Assembly (NCBI RefSeq): GCF_023028105.1
Contig: NZ_CP095491.1
Coordinates: 806,001 to 870,000 of the forward strand
Reading direction: 5' to 3'
Length of the DNA: 64,000 bases
Origin: Halosolutus gelatinilyticus
Lineage (GTDB): Archaea > Halobacteriota > Halobacteria > Halobacteriales > Natrialbaceae
Shown here: piece by piece, positions 1 to 13,088 of the stretch
Layout of the letters: each line of letters begins with the position of its first letter
Position numbering within the stretch: the first letter of the stretch is position 1
Translations under genes and position numbers: made by a program
The notes under the pieces: model-generated
Databases searched by the model: none
Told to the model about the DNA's origin: nothing
What the model saw: only the letters and a program-made list of their open reading frames with translations

Positions 1-406
1 AGAATATGGACGACAGGGGTACGACCGAGGCGGCCCGCGACAGTCCGACCGCGGCGATCGCGAGTACGGACAGGAAGAGTTCCGCGGCGGGCCGGAGTAC
101 ACCCGCAGCGACGATTCGCGCCGACAGCAGGGCGGCGGCTACCAGTCGGGCGGCGGCCTCCAGTACCGGCAGAACCTCCCGCGCGACGAGTCGGGATCCT
201 GGACCGAGGACTCGGAGCGGCGATCGGGCGAGCGGCACCGGCAGGAACACCGATCGGACGAACACCACCAGCGGGAACAGCGATCGGACGAACGGCGACA
301 GCAGGAACGAAGTCGACGACGACAGGGCTCCGATCACGACATGAGTAACCGTCGACACGTTCACGACAACGAGCAGGACGACGAGACGCGGCACGACCAC
401 TACTAA
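1..406 (+). CDS. C-terminal part of a disordered Gln/Arg/Gly-rich protein
   Basis: This frame is already open at the left edge (codons start at position 2) and ends at the TAA at 404-406, so only the last 134 residues are visible. The sequence is hydrophilic and low in complexity, with Gly-Gly, Arg-Gln and Glu-Arg runs and no hydrophobic core, so it is probably disordered. Two tandem 30-base units at 245-274 and 275-304 encode a decapeptide repeat of the form E-[HQ]-RSDE-x-x-Q-x. A competing 112-residue frame (6-344) reads as Ser/Thr/Arg noise and was rejected. I do not recognise the family. The tail may belong to a larger protein with a folded N-terminal domain outside the window. Confidence 0.5.
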   Translation, partial: EYGRQGYDRGGPRQSDRGDREYGQEEFRGGPEYTRSDDSRRQQGGGYQSGGGLQYRQNLPRDESGSWTEDSERRSGERHRQEHRSDEHHQREQRSDERRQQERSRRRQGSDHDMSNRRHVHDNEQDDETRHDHY

Positions 407-505
407 CCGTCGGCTCCCGACCGACGCTCCGTCGCTAGAGCGGCCCGATCGAGATCGGCGTCGTCGAAATCGGAGTCATTTTTCGGCGCCGGAATACGCT
501 CCGCT

Positions 506-769
506 ATGGCGGAACGTACGTCCCTCTGATCGACGTACAGCGATCGATCGAGGTGACGGTCGGCGCGCTCAGAGCCCAGGAGTTCCGGGCGGGAACCTAC
601 GCCTACGTCGGCAGCGCGTTCGGTCCCGGCGGTTTCGCCCGCGTCGACAGACACCGCGAACTCGCCCGGAGAGAGCGGGACTCGACACTGGCACGTCGAC
701 TACCTGCTCGGCCATCCCGACACCCGTCTCGACGGCGCCGTCACGTTCCCCGACGCCGATCGGGAGTAG
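506..769 (+). pseudogene. Frameshifted DUF123 (GIY-YIG-like) protein
   Basis: The conserved blocks of the haloarchaeal DUF123 family (GIY-YIG nuclease-like fold) are present but lie in different frames. The ATG at 506 is in frame 2. The segment with GTYAYVGSAFGPGG and VDRHRELAR is in frame 1 (about 511-675). The HWHVDYLLGHP block returns to frame 2 (about 677-769). At least two small indels are therefore needed to read through. The final stop also comes early, because the family normally continues with a Cys-containing tail. I read it as a decayed gene; sequencing error is the alternative. It lies just upstream of the AhpD-like gene. Confidence 0.72.
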
Positions 770-849
770 CCCCGACGGGTTTTCGGACGCCCCGTCGAAA
801 CCGAACGCCCACACCCCGACTTATGGCGATCGCTCGCGAACTGGGAGCC

Positions 850-1470
850 ATGTCTGAGACGGACGAGATGGACGCGGAGCCCGCACCGGAACCCGAACTC
901 GCCGACGACGCTATGCACCGGTTCCCCGTGCCCGACTGGGAGGGCCTCCCCGACGACCTCCGGGAGCGCATCGCCGAGGAGACCGATCGGGCCGGATTCA
1001 CGCCGAACGTGTTCTCTGCGATGGCGTACAAACCCTCGCACTTCCGCGCGTTCTTCGAGTTCCACGACGCGCTGGTCGAGGACGCCGCTCTGGAGCGCGA
1101 GGAGATCGAGATGATCGTCGTCGCGGTGTCGGGCGTCAACCACTGCTACTACTGCAACGTCGCCCACGGCGCGCTCGTCCGCATCTACGCGGACGATCCG
1201 CTGCTCGCCGATCAACTCGTGGCGGATTATCGGACCGCAGACATCAACGACGCCCACCGGACGATGCTCGACGTCGCCGTGAAACTCACCGAGCAGCCGG
1301 CCAAAGTGGAGGGAAGCGATCTGGAGGCGCTCCGCGAGGCCGGCTTCGGCGAGGAGGCGATCTGGGACATTGCGGCCGTGGCGGCCTTCTACAACCTGAG
1401 CAACCGACTGGCGATGTTCGCGGACATGCGCCCGAACGAGGAGTTCCATACGATCGGTCGGGAGCGATAG
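850..1470 (+). CDS. AhpD-like carboxymuconolactone decarboxylase/peroxidase-family protein
   Basis: This 206-residue protein belongs to the AhpD/CMD superfamily of peroxidase-related proteins. The diagnostic motif HCYYCNVAHG (C-x-x-C-x-x-x-H) falls near residue 100, inside an all-helical domain. In this superfamily the two cysteines and the histidine act in alkylhydroperoxide reduction. The N-terminus is a short acidic extension. I chose the ATG at 850. An in-frame ATG at 823 would add nine residues, and nothing decisive separates the two. The gene stands alone, downstream of the broken DUF123 gene and convergent with gltB. The peroxide-detoxification role is inferred from the family. Confidence 0.85.
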   Translation: MSETDEMDAEPAPEPELADDAMHRFPVPDWEGLPDDLRERIAEETDRAGFTPNVFSAMAYKPSHFRAFFEFHDALVEDAALEREEIEMIVVAVSGVNHCYYCNVAHGALVRIYADDPLLADQLVADYRTADINDAHRTMLDVAVKLTEQPAKVEGSDLEALREAGFGEEAIWDIAAVAAFYNLSNRLAMFADMRPNEEFHTIGRER

Positions 1471-1654
1471 CCACCGGGTGCGATCGACGTGCGATCTGTG
1501 TCGGAAACGAAACGCACGCTGGTGGGGGATTGAACCCGGCCCACCGTCATCACGACGTTCGTGGTGTCTCGATCCCGAGACAGAGAACGCGCGCTCGGAA
1601 CCGTCTCGCTGCAGGCGCGAAAAATCGAATCGACCCGAACCGCGCTGTGACCGA

Positions 1655-6199
<4,545 letters not shown>

Positions 6200-6219
6200 A
6201 TAGCGGTCTCTAACTCGGC

Positions 6220-6227
6220 GATATAAG
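6220..6227 (-). promoter_or_regulatory. TATA box of gltB
   Basis: The minus strand reads CTTATATC here, 21 to 28 bases upstream of the gltB start codon at 6199. That is the spacing expected when transcription begins at or within a few bases of the ATG. The flanking purine-rich bases fit an archaeal BRE-TATA arrangement. Confidence 0.7.
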
Positions 6228-6263
6228 AGGTTACTCCATAATGGCTAAGTGTATTATAAACAC

Positions 6264-6281
6264 ATATAATGGTATATAATG
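6264..6281. repeat. Two ATATAATG direct repeats, 10 bp apart, upstream of gltB
   Basis: The octamer ATATAATG occurs at 6264-6271 and again at 6274-6281, exactly one helical turn apart. It sits inside an A+T-rich patch (about 6245-6290) next to an imperfect palindrome centred on TTATAA at 6254-6268. The patch lies 65-82 bases upstream of the gltB start. It could be a binding site for a nitrogen or amino-acid regulator, or an opposing promoter. Confidence 0.4.
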
Positions 6282-6820
6282 CATACAGTGATTTCGCCAG
6301 ACGGCGTCGACACGATCGATCGTGAACGATCGGACGGCTGGTGATCGCTCGACCATCGATGCACGGATCGGTCGAACGGAGCGGGTGCGGGCGGTGCGTT
6401 TTCGCGCCGCTTATCGATCGCGAAGACGTGTCGTGAATTCGACTCGAACCCCGAAGAAGTGTCAGAGGCACGTAGTGTCCACCGGGCACGTGAACACTAC
6501 ACCCGTGGTACGTTCCGGAAGAACAAGGGCTGTCGGGGTAAAGAGTTAGGTCCCTGCCCGCTAGGACGCCCCGCCGACGCCTATCCTTGGCTTCGAACCA
6601 GCCGGGTAACACACTGCTTCGGTTGATAGCGACGCAACGATCGAAGACCGACTCGCGGACTCCCGCGGAACCGAATTCCCGCTGGACGCTCGTCTCGATC
6701 GCGCCATCATACGGGGACCGCGATCCGGGCGATCGACCCGATAGCCGGCCGGGTCGAGACGCTCGCAGGCCAGGTCGAGCCGAGATCGAATCGGGACGGT
6801 CGACCCGCTCGGGACGAGAA
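6282..6820. other. Non-coding interval between gltB and proS
   Basis: No gene is supported here. The part near 6440-6560 has lower coding character and contains CACGTAGTG and CACGTGAACAC motifs that resemble each other. I could not build a convincing RNA or promoter from them. The short open frames are Arg-rich and look like chance. Confidence 0.4.
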
Positions 6821-8305
6821 TCAGTACGACTTCGCGAAGTAGGCGATCTCGTCGGCGTCGTCGCCGCAGACGCCGCACTCCGCGCCCTCCTCGGCCCGGA
6901 CGGGTTCGCCCGGCGTCGAACCGCCCTCGTCGGCGAGCGGTTGCATGACGATCTCGGCGGCGATCTTCTCCTTGATCGCCTCCTCGCAGGCCTCGTCGCC
7001 GCACCACGGCGTCTTCACGTAGCCGCCGTGCTTACCGATCGTGCCGAGGATCTCCTCGGGACTGTGCGCTTCCCGGACGTTTTCTTCGAGGTTCTCCGCG
7101 GCCGTGTCGTACAGTTTGTCGTAGATCGTATCGAGGTTCTCCTCGACGGTCTCGACGAGGCCGTCGCGATCGGCGACGACCGTCTCGCTGTCCGGTCGGT
7201 GGACGAGCGTGGCCTCCTCGTCGTCGACCTCGTTGGGGCCGATCTCGATTCGGAGGGGAACGCCGTTGAGCTCGTGTTCGTTGAACTTGAAGCCGGGGTT
7301 GCGCTCGTCGCGATCGTCGAGGTCGACGCTGACGCCGGCGTCTTCGAGTTCGTCGGCGATCTCCTCGGAGTACTCGAGGACCTTCTCCTTGGTGTCGGCC
7401 TGCCAGATGGGAACGATCGCGACCTGGGTGGGCGCGATCGTCGGCGGGAGGACGAGCCCCTGGTCGTCCGAGTGGGTCATGATGAGCGCGCCGAGCGCCC
7501 GCCAGGAGAGCCCCCACGAGGTGGTGTAGGCGGTCTGTTCCTCCTCGTCCTCGTCCGCGAAGGTGATGTCGAACGCCTCGGCGAACGACTGGCCGAGGTG
7601 GTGGCTCGTCCCGCCCTGGACGGACTTGCCGTCGGGCATCAGCGCCTCGACTGTCGTCGTGGTGTCCGCGCCGGGGAACTTGTCGTGTTCGGGCTTCTTG
7701 CCGCGGAGCACCGGAATCGCCAGCACCTCCTCGTAGACGCGCTCGTACTGGGAGAGGCGGGTCCAGACCTCCTCCCAGGCGCCCTCGTCGGTCGCGTGAG
7801 CGGTGTGGCCCTCCTGCCAGAGGAACTCCTTGGTCCGGAAGAACGGTTTCGTCTCGGTGGCCTCCCACCGGACGACCGAGCACCACTGATTCAGTCGCAG
7901 CGGCAGGTCGCGATGGCTGCGAACCCACCGGGATATGAAGGGTGCGATGATCGACTCGCTGGTCGGCCGCACGGCGAGTCGCTCCTCGAGCTCGTCGTGA
8001 CCACCCTGCGTAACCCACGCCACTTCGGGATCGAACCCTTCGACGATGTCCTTTTCGCGCTCTAAGTAGCTCTCGGGGATGAACATCGGGAAGTAGGCGT
8101 TGGTGACGCCGGTCTCCTTGAACCAGCCGTCCAACGCGTCCTGGATGGACTCCCACAGCGCGTAGCCGCGGGGTTTCGTGACGATGAACCCGCCCATCGG
8201 CGCGTAGTCCGCCAGCCCCGCCTTCTGGACGACTTCGGCGTACCACTCGCCGGGTTTGTGCGATTTCGACTCGGTGATCCCGAGTTCCTGGCTCTCGTTG
8301 CTCAT
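6821..8305 (-). CDS. proS: Prolyl-tRNA synthetase (archaeal type)
   Basis: This 494-residue class II aminoacyl-tRNA synthetase charges tRNA-Pro. It has the archaeal/eukaryotic ProS layout: a catalytic core with FPMFIPES near the start and the SVVRWEATETKPFFR region, an anticodon-binding domain, and a C-terminal extension ending in an aromatic Tyr (FAKSY), with zinc-type cysteines (CGDEACEE and CGVCGDDADE). I chose the ATG at 8305 because a TATA-like TTTAAG element (8331-8338) lies 26-33 bases upstream. Longer frames upstream of it are not protein-like. Confidence 0.96.
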   Translation of the reverse strand: MSNESQELGITESKSHKPGEWYAEVVQKAGLADYAPMGGFIVTKPRGYALWESIQDALDGWFKETGVTNAYFPMFIPESYLEREKDIVEGFDPEVAWVTQGGHDELEERLAVRPTSESIIAPFISRWVRSHRDLPLRLNQWCSVVRWEATETKPFFRTKEFLWQEGHTAHATDEGAWEEVWTRLSQYERVYEEVLAIPVLRGKKPEHDKFPGADTTTTVEALMPDGKSVQGGTSHHLGQSFAEAFDITFADEDEEEQTAYTTSWGLSWRALGALIMTHSDDQGLVLPPTIAPTQVAIVPIWQADTKEKVLEYSEEIADELEDAGVSVDLDDRDERNPGFKFNEHELNGVPLRIEIGPNEVDDEEATLVHRPDSETVVADRDGLVETVEENLDTIYDKLYDTAAENLEENVREAHSPEEILGTIGKHGGYVKTPWCGDEACEEAIKEKIAAEIVMQPLADEGGSTPGEPVRAEEGAECGVCGDDADEIAYFAKSY

Positions 8306-8724
8306 TAGTTCGTCATGCAGCCAGCGCAGTCTTAAACCATGCGAAGAGCGGATGCGGTCCACCGACAGGGAGGACGTCAGCGGCGTCGGACGGAGTACCG
8401 ACAAACGGCCAGCCCGACAAAACTGGAGATCACGACATCGAACGCGTTCCAGCAGCCGTGGCGCAACGCAGTTCGTTCGATACTCGAACGCGAGAGAATC
8501 GACCGGTTCGGCGCCGGATCGCTCGGCCCCGACCACAACGACTGGACGGGAGCGGACCATTCGTCGGCGTGTGCGAGCGCCACCCTCTCCGACGGGTGCT
8601 GTCCCGGGCGGCCGAAAAGCTGACACAGCGAGAGATACAGCGCCATCGGCCCGACAACTGAACCTGAAGACCGTTTTCATCAGTTCTCATGCGTTTATGG
8701 GTCAGGGTCGAAAAACAAACGGGC
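8306..8724. other. Divergent intergenic region, proS / quinone oxidoreductase
   Basis: The interval separates the divergent proS and oxidoreductase genes. It holds the proS TATA-like element near its left end and a TTTATGG element (8693-8699) for the oxidoreductase near its right end. The roughly 350 bases between show no gene or RNA that I can support. Confidence 0.5.
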
Positions 8725-9696
8725 ATGGATGCGATCGAGGTAGCGGAGTACGGCGACAGCGACAGGCTCGAACTCGTCGACCGCGAGAAACCCGACCCGG
8801 GGCCGGGAGAGGTCCGCATCGCGGTGGAAGCGGCAGGGATCAACTTCGCCGACGTGATGCAACGACGCGGCGCGTACCCCGGCGGGCCGGACGCCCCGTA
8901 CGTCCCGGGAATGGAAGCCGCAGGCACCGTCGACGCGACCGGCGAGGGCGTGGGGCTCGACGAGGGCGATCGCGTCGTCGCGATGCTGAACACCGGCGGG
9001 TACGCCGAGTACGCGATCGCGACCGCCCGGATGCTGTTTCCCATCCCGGAGGGGATGAGCTTCGAGGAGGCGGCGGGCTTTCCCGTCCAGTTCCTCACCG
9101 CCCACTCCTGTCTGTTCGAGTGGGGCGGCCTCGAGGCGGACGAGACGGTGCTGATCCAGGCGGCCGCCGGCGGCGTCGGAACGGCCGCGGTCCAGCTCGC
9201 GTCGAACGCCGGTGCGGAGGTGTTCGGCACCGCGAGCACGCAGGAGAAACTCGATCTCGCGGCCGAACTGGGTTGCGATCACCCGATCAACTACACCGAA
9301 ACCGACTTTCGGGATGTCGTCGGCGAGGAGACCGACGGCGAGGGCGTCGACCTCGTCCTGGAGAGCGTCGGCGACGACGTCTTCGATCGCAGCCTCGACG
9401 CGATGGCGCACTTCGGTCGGATGGTCACCTACGGCGTCGCAAGCGGCGTCCCCGCGAGCGCCGAGAACCGGCGACTTCTCTTCGAGAACAAGACCGTCAA
9501 AGGGTTCCACCTCGGTCAGGCTTCCTACCACGACCCGAGCAGGATCATGAAGGCCGTCCCCGATCTCCCGGAGGGATTCGCGAACGACGACCTCGACGTG
9601 ATCCTCGGCGAGCAGTTCGCGCTCGAAGACGCGGCCGACGCCCACCAGTACATCGAAGATCGCAAGAGTTCCGGCAAGGTCGTCCTGAAACCCTAA
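8725..9696 (+). CDS. Zinc-independent quinone oxidoreductase (MDR family)
   Basis: The 323-residue protein is a medium-chain dehydrogenase of the NADPH:quinone oxidoreductase group. The N-terminal GroES-like domain has GINFADVMQRRG. The Rossmann domain carries the cofactor loop QAAAGGVGTAAVQLA near residue 150. The zinc ligands of alcohol dehydrogenases are absent, as usual for this group. I chose the ATG at 8725 because TTTATGG lies about 26-32 bases upstream; a GTP/Arg-rich upstream extension from 8689 looks spurious. It probably reduces quinones or enones with NADPH, but the substrate is unknown. Confidence 0.9.
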   Translation: MDAIEVAEYGDSDRLELVDREKPDPGPGEVRIAVEAAGINFADVMQRRGAYPGGPDAPYVPGMEAAGTVDATGEGVGLDEGDRVVAMLNTGGYAEYAIATARMLFPIPEGMSFEEAAGFPVQFLTAHSCLFEWGGLEADETVLIQAAAGGVGTAAVQLASNAGAEVFGTASTQEKLDLAAELGCDHPINYTETDFRDVVGEETDGEGVDLVLESVGDDVFDRSLDAMAHFGRMVTYGVASGVPASAENRRLLFENKTVKGFHLGQASYHDPSRIMKAVPDLPEGFANDDLDVILGEQFALEDAADAHQYIEDRKSSGKVVLKP

Positions 9697-9776
9697 CGCG
9701 CATCGACGGCGACCGGGTTCGTAGCGATGGCGGCTCCGACCGTCTCACCGGCCCCCTCACCGGGGCGCCCCGACGG

Positions 9777-10280
9777 TCACTCCCGGTCGTCGAACGAAAC
9801 GTCCCACTCCAGGTCGTGTCTGACGAATTCGGCCTCGTCCAACGGTTTTCCGCCCTCGAAGGTGAACTCGCCGATCACCGTCCGCCCTTCGAGAACGCCA
9901 GGCAACCACAGTCGATCGTCTTCCCACATCCGATCGTAGGGGACGTCGTCGATCGGCCGCCACTCTGGACGCGCTTCGGGGGAGGAAGTCGGTTCGCCCT
10001 CGAACGATCGCGTCCGGAAGACGTGACAGAAGGTGTGCGGGTCGCCGTCGAGCGTGAAGGTGAGTTCGCCCGCCTTCTCGAGGTCGCGAACGACCAGGCC
10101 GACTTCCTCGCGCGTCTCGCGGACGGCGCACTCCCGCGGGGTCTCGCCCGGTTCGAGTTTCCCGCCGGGACCGTTGTACCAGCCCTCGCCGAGTCCCCGG
10201 CGCTTCTCGATCAGGAGGACCTCCGCGGTGTCGGCCGCGGCCGCGTCGCGAAGCGGGAAACACAGCGTCGCTTCGATCAT
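9777..10280 (-). CDS. Nudix hydrolase, MTH1-like
   Basis: This 167-residue Nudix protein has a complete Nudix box, GGKLEPGETPRECAVRETRE followed by EVGL, near residues 40-62. The sequence around it (GLGEGWYNGPGGK, WEDDRLWLPGVLEG) resembles MTH1-type 8-oxo-dGTP diphosphatases, which clean oxidised nucleotides from the pool. I chose the ATG at 10280 because the minus strand reads TTTATTT 23-29 bases upstream; an earlier in-frame ATG at 10322 would lie upstream of that element. It is convergent with the oxidoreductase gene, 80 bases away. Confidence 0.88.
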   Translation of the reverse strand: MIEATLCFPLRDAAAADTAEVLLIEKRRGLGEGWYNGPGGKLEPGETPRECAVRETREEVGLVVRDLEKAGELTFTLDGDPHTFCHVFRTRSFEGEPTSSPEARPEWRPIDDVPYDRMWEDDRLWLPGVLEGRTVIGEFTFEGGKPLDEAEFVRHDLEWDVSFDDRE

Positions 10281-10361
10281 ATCGGAGGGTTCGGCCGATC
10301 GGAAATAAATGATCGCCATCACGGCGGCGTCGATCCGGCCGGTACCGAAGCGCCGTCGCCG

Positions 10362-10850
10362 TCACGACGCGCTCGCAGCGCCCTCGATCACCGTCAGGTA
10401 CCCCACGTAGACGAGTACCGCGACGACGAGCGCCCCGGCGAACACCGTCACGCCGACGTAGCCCGCGAGCGCGACCTGGGGGTACGCCCAGAGGTACGCG
10501 GCCCCCTCGGCCGCGAACACGAACAGGCCGCCGTAGACGACGGCCAGCGCGATCGCTCGGGCGAGCGCAGTCGCGCTGAGCGTTCCCCGCTGGAGTAACT
10601 CGACGGCGAAGAGGGCCGCGAACGCCAGCCCGTAGAACGGCTGCGGGAGCGCCTGGCCGAGTTGCCGCGGGCCGCGGATCGCGACGAGTCCGTAGTACGC
10701 CAGGGCGAGCAGGACGGCACCCACCAGCGTCAGCGTGAGCCCGTATCCAGTCGTATCGTCGGTCGACGGAACGGCGGTCGATCCGGTACCGCCGTCGCTT
10801 CCGGTCGCCGCGCCGTCGGCTCCACCGGTGCGCTCGCGATCGTCCGACAT
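10362..10850 (-). CDS. Four-helix membrane protein of unknown function
   Basis: This 162-residue protein starts with an acidic, Gly/Ser/Thr-rich cytoplasmic tail of about 35 residues. Four hydrophobic segments follow, beginning near residues 36 (LTLTLVGAVLLALAYYGLVA), 71, 92 and 122. No catalytic or binding motif is visible, and I do not recognise the family. It lies 81 bases downstream of the Nudix start in the same direction. The Nudix gene has its own TATA element, so the two are probably not one transcript. Confidence 0.75.
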   Translation of the reverse strand: MSDDRERTGGADGAATGSDGGTGSTAVPSTDDTTGYGLTLTLVGAVLLALAYYGLVAIRGPRQLGQALPQPFYGLAFAALFAVELLQRGTLSATALARAIALAVVYGGLFVFAAEGAAYLWAYPQVALAGYVGVTVFAGALVVAVLVYVGYLTVIEGAASAS

Positions 10851-11042
10851 ACGTGGGGATGTGGCTCGAACGGGCTTAGTTAGGGTGTGTGTTCGTCCCG
10901 CCGCGCGGGCGTTCCTCGCGCTACGGTGAACAAATCAGGAGGCGAGCAGGCGATCGACGGCTCCGCCGACGAGGGGATCCGAGATGTCGACGAATCACTC
11001 CGGTTGGCCAATTCTTATACTGTTCAAGGGGTATCAATACGC

Positions 11043-11459
11043 ATGGACGATATTTTCGTCGCGCGCGTAATGTCGACGTCCCTGCACACGGTGACGCCGG
11101 ACACGCTCGTCGAAGACGCCGGACAGGTAATGCTCGAAAACGACATCGGCTCCGTCATCGTCGTCGACGAGGACAACCAGCTGGAAGGGATCCTGACGAC
11201 GACCGACTTCGTCAACATCGTCGCGGAGAGCCACCCGAAAGCCCAGACCACCGTCTCGCGATACATGACTACCGACGTCATCACGGTCTCGGCGCAGGAC
11301 AGCATCGTCGACGCGGCGGACGCGATGATCGAACACCGGTTCCACCACCTCCCCGTCGTCGACGAGGACGAGGGCGTCATCGGGATCGTGACGACGACGG
11401 ACCTGGCGGCGTACCTCTCGAGCGTCTCGACGCCGAGCCCGAGCGCGGATCCCGCCTAG
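11043..11459 (+). CDS. Two-CBS-domain protein
   Basis: The 138-residue protein is a pair of CBS domains with almost nothing else. The first starts near residue 8 (VMSTSLHTVTPDTLVEDAG) and the second near residue 73 (YMTTDVITVSAQDSIVDAA). Each ends with the GI-x-T-T-D-x strand-turn. Stand-alone CBS pairs bind adenine nucleotides (AMP, ATP, SAM) and act as energy sensors for partner proteins. The partner here is unknown. I chose the ATG at 11043 because CTTATACT (11014-11021) lies 22-29 bases upstream. Confidence 0.92.
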   Translation: MDDIFVARVMSTSLHTVTPDTLVEDAGQVMLENDIGSVIVVDEDNQLEGILTTTDFVNIVAESHPKAQTTVSRYMTTDVITVSAQDSIVDAADAMIEHRFHHLPVVDEDEGVIGIVTTTDLAAYLSSVSTPSPSADPA

Positions 11460-11767
11460 ATCCGCGTCGATCGAGAGTCGGCGACCGATCGCCACCTCGC
11501 GTTTCGCGTTCTCGGCCGCGGGCCCGCGGCCGAACCAGGTGCCGTCTGGAGCGTCTGCGTCGTCCCAATCGGGTAGTCTCGCGGCCCCGACTCGAGGACG
11601 GAGACGAAACTGATGCGACGGAACGGCGTTCGTCGCCGGTCCACTCGTGATCCGGACGACCCGAAATAGGCCCGATGGACGGTCATTGCGAACTACCGTC
11701 ACTCTCGGGCCGCGAGAGGCGCCGTTCTCCCAAGGGGTTACAACCGATCTGTCGTATCCGTCGGTAA
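11460..11767. other. Intergenic interval after the CBS gene
   Basis: I see no supported gene here. The right part may contain the promoter of the small ORF at 11768, because GGTTACAAC at about 11736 is at a suitable distance, but the match to a TATA box is poor. Confidence 0.35.
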
Positions 11768-11872
11768 ATGACGGACTCGATCGAAGATCGATCCGACGAC
11801 GAGGACGATGCGGAGCGCGGACGGTTCGATACGGCGATCGACGCTGTTCTCGAACTGCTCGATCTCTTTTAG
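11768..11872 (+). CDS. Possible 34-residue acidic microprotein
   Basis: An ATG-to-TAG frame encodes 34 residues: a very acidic first half (EDRSDDEDDAE) and an amphipathic or hydrophobic end (FDTAIDAVLELLDLF). The acid-rich composition and the sensible C-terminal helix are typical of real haloarchaeal small proteins. Chance frames in this DNA are usually Arg-rich. There is no clear Shine-Dalgarno and only a weak TATA candidate. It could be a genuine small protein of unknown function, or chance. Confidence 0.4.
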   Translation: MTDSIEDRSDDEDDAERGRFDTAIDAVLELLDLF

Positions 11873-12192
11873 CTTTCCGGTCCCGCGCTAATCGGCCGCG
11901 GGGACGACGGTATAGTCCGTGCTTCGCCGTCGCGGCCCGCCGGCCGTCGCTGACGGGTCGGCGCTCGCTGGATCGCGTGTACGACACAAGCTTCGCGATC
12001 GCCCGTTCGGAGCACGGCCCGTCGACACCGCCCCACTGGGGTCCGCAGCTGATCGACGTTCCGACCGATCCTGGTCTCAATCACGTCGCCGCTCCTTTTC
12101 GGGCTCTCGAGATGTCGTTCCGCGAAGCGCTACTGCATACTCGGAAGTCAGCCGCAACTCCCGAAACAACTCGAAACGATACAGAATCGAAG
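11873..12192. other. Intergenic interval before tRNA-Ala
   Basis: I found no supported gene between the small ORF and the 3' end of the minus-strand tRNA. The open frames crossing it are Arg/Pro-rich and run into the tRNA, so I left them out. Confidence 0.4.
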
Positions 12193-12264
12193 TGGACTCG
12201 CGGGGATTTGAACCCCGGGCCTCTTCCTTGCGAAGGAAGCGATCTGCCGCTGATCTACGAGCCC
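12193..12264 (-). tRNA. tRNA-Ala (anticodon CGC)
   Basis: The minus strand folds into a complete 72-base cloverleaf. The acceptor stem is GGGCTCG with CGAGTCC and an A discriminator base. The D arm has GATC stems, and the anticodon stem is CTTCC/GGAAG with loop TTCGCAA. The T arm is CGGGG-TTCAAAT-CCCCG. The loop places CGC at positions 34-36, which reads GCG alanine codons. There is no intron, and CCA is not encoded. Confidence 0.95.
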
Positions 12265-12367
12265 TCGCACGTTTCTAACCGGGGATTCTATTTGTAGCTT
12301 GTGTTTCGCCGGCAGAGTGTGAGTCCACCACACTCGTGTTATCGCCGTTCTCGATCGCAGCCGCGAC

Positions 12368-13048
12368 TCACCGATCCGACTCCAGTACCCCGGCGCGACC
12401 GGCGATCAGTCCCGCGAAAAAGCCGGTGAAGTGCGCCACCAGGGCGACCCTGGGTCGGGCGGTCGCGAGGGTGACGATCGTCGCCAGCACGAGGAAGACG
12501 CCGATCGAGACCCACCACGGGACGTCGATCACGGACGCGAAGCTGTCGGACAGGCGGTTCGACGCGAGCAGGTACCCCAGCAGGGCGAAGACCGCGCCGC
12601 TGGCGCCGAGCACGCCGGGCGTCGGCGCGATCGACAGGAACGGAACCATCGCGAGGAGGCCCGTTACGACGATCTGCGAGACGCCCGCCACCGCGCCAGT
12701 CGCCAGGAAGTACGCGTGAAACCGCAGCCGCGTCGTCGCGCGGGCGATCGGCCACCCGAAGAGCACGAGCGCGACGCTGTTCGAGAGCAGGTGCCCGAAT
12801 CCGCCGTGGGCGTAGACGCTGGTGACGACCGTCCACGGGCGGGCGTCGATCGGCGGCGAGAGCACGAACAGGCCGGTCATCACGCCGAGGCCGAAGAGCG
12901 CGGTGATCCACTGGAGCACGTAGACCACGAGAAAGATGACCAGGAGGTCGCGGATGGGACTCGGCTCCGATCGCGACGTTGACTCCGACTCGCCTCGCGA
13001 TACCGACCGGGGGCTCGGCCCCCAGCTACCCGGTGATCGCTCCGACAT
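12368..13048 (-). CDS. Rhomboid-family intramembrane serine protease
   Basis: The 226-residue protein has a hydrophilic N-terminal tail of about 30 residues and then a six-segment rhomboid core. The catalytic serine sits in GVLGASGAVFALLG (near residue 148) and the catalytic histidine in VALVAHFTGFFAG (near residue 205). Other conserved elements are YAHGGFGHLLSNSVAL. Rhomboids cut transmembrane helices; the substrate is unknown. An ACTTTAGT element about 22-30 bases upstream of the ATG supports this start. Confidence 0.93.
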   Translation of the reverse strand: MSERSPGSWGPSPRSVSRGESESTSRSEPSPIRDLLVIFLVVYVLQWITALFGLGVMTGLFVLSPPIDARPWTVVTSVYAHGGFGHLLSNSVALVLFGWPIARATTRLRFHAYFLATGAVAGVSQIVVTGLLAMVPFLSIAPTPGVLGASGAVFALLGYLLASNRLSDSFASVIDVPWWVSIGVFLVLATIVTLATARPRVALVAHFTGFFAGLIAGRAGVLESDR

Positions 13049-13088
13049 ACTGATAGGTGGACCGGCGGCCCACTAAAGTCTACGCGAG

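Noticed and set aside
1515-1550. A tRNA-like T-arm on the minus strand (GGGTTCAATCCC)
   Set aside because: Only three base pairs of the T stem fit, and no acceptor, D or anticodon arm can be built around it. It could be an old att-site scar, but no integrase or element is present.
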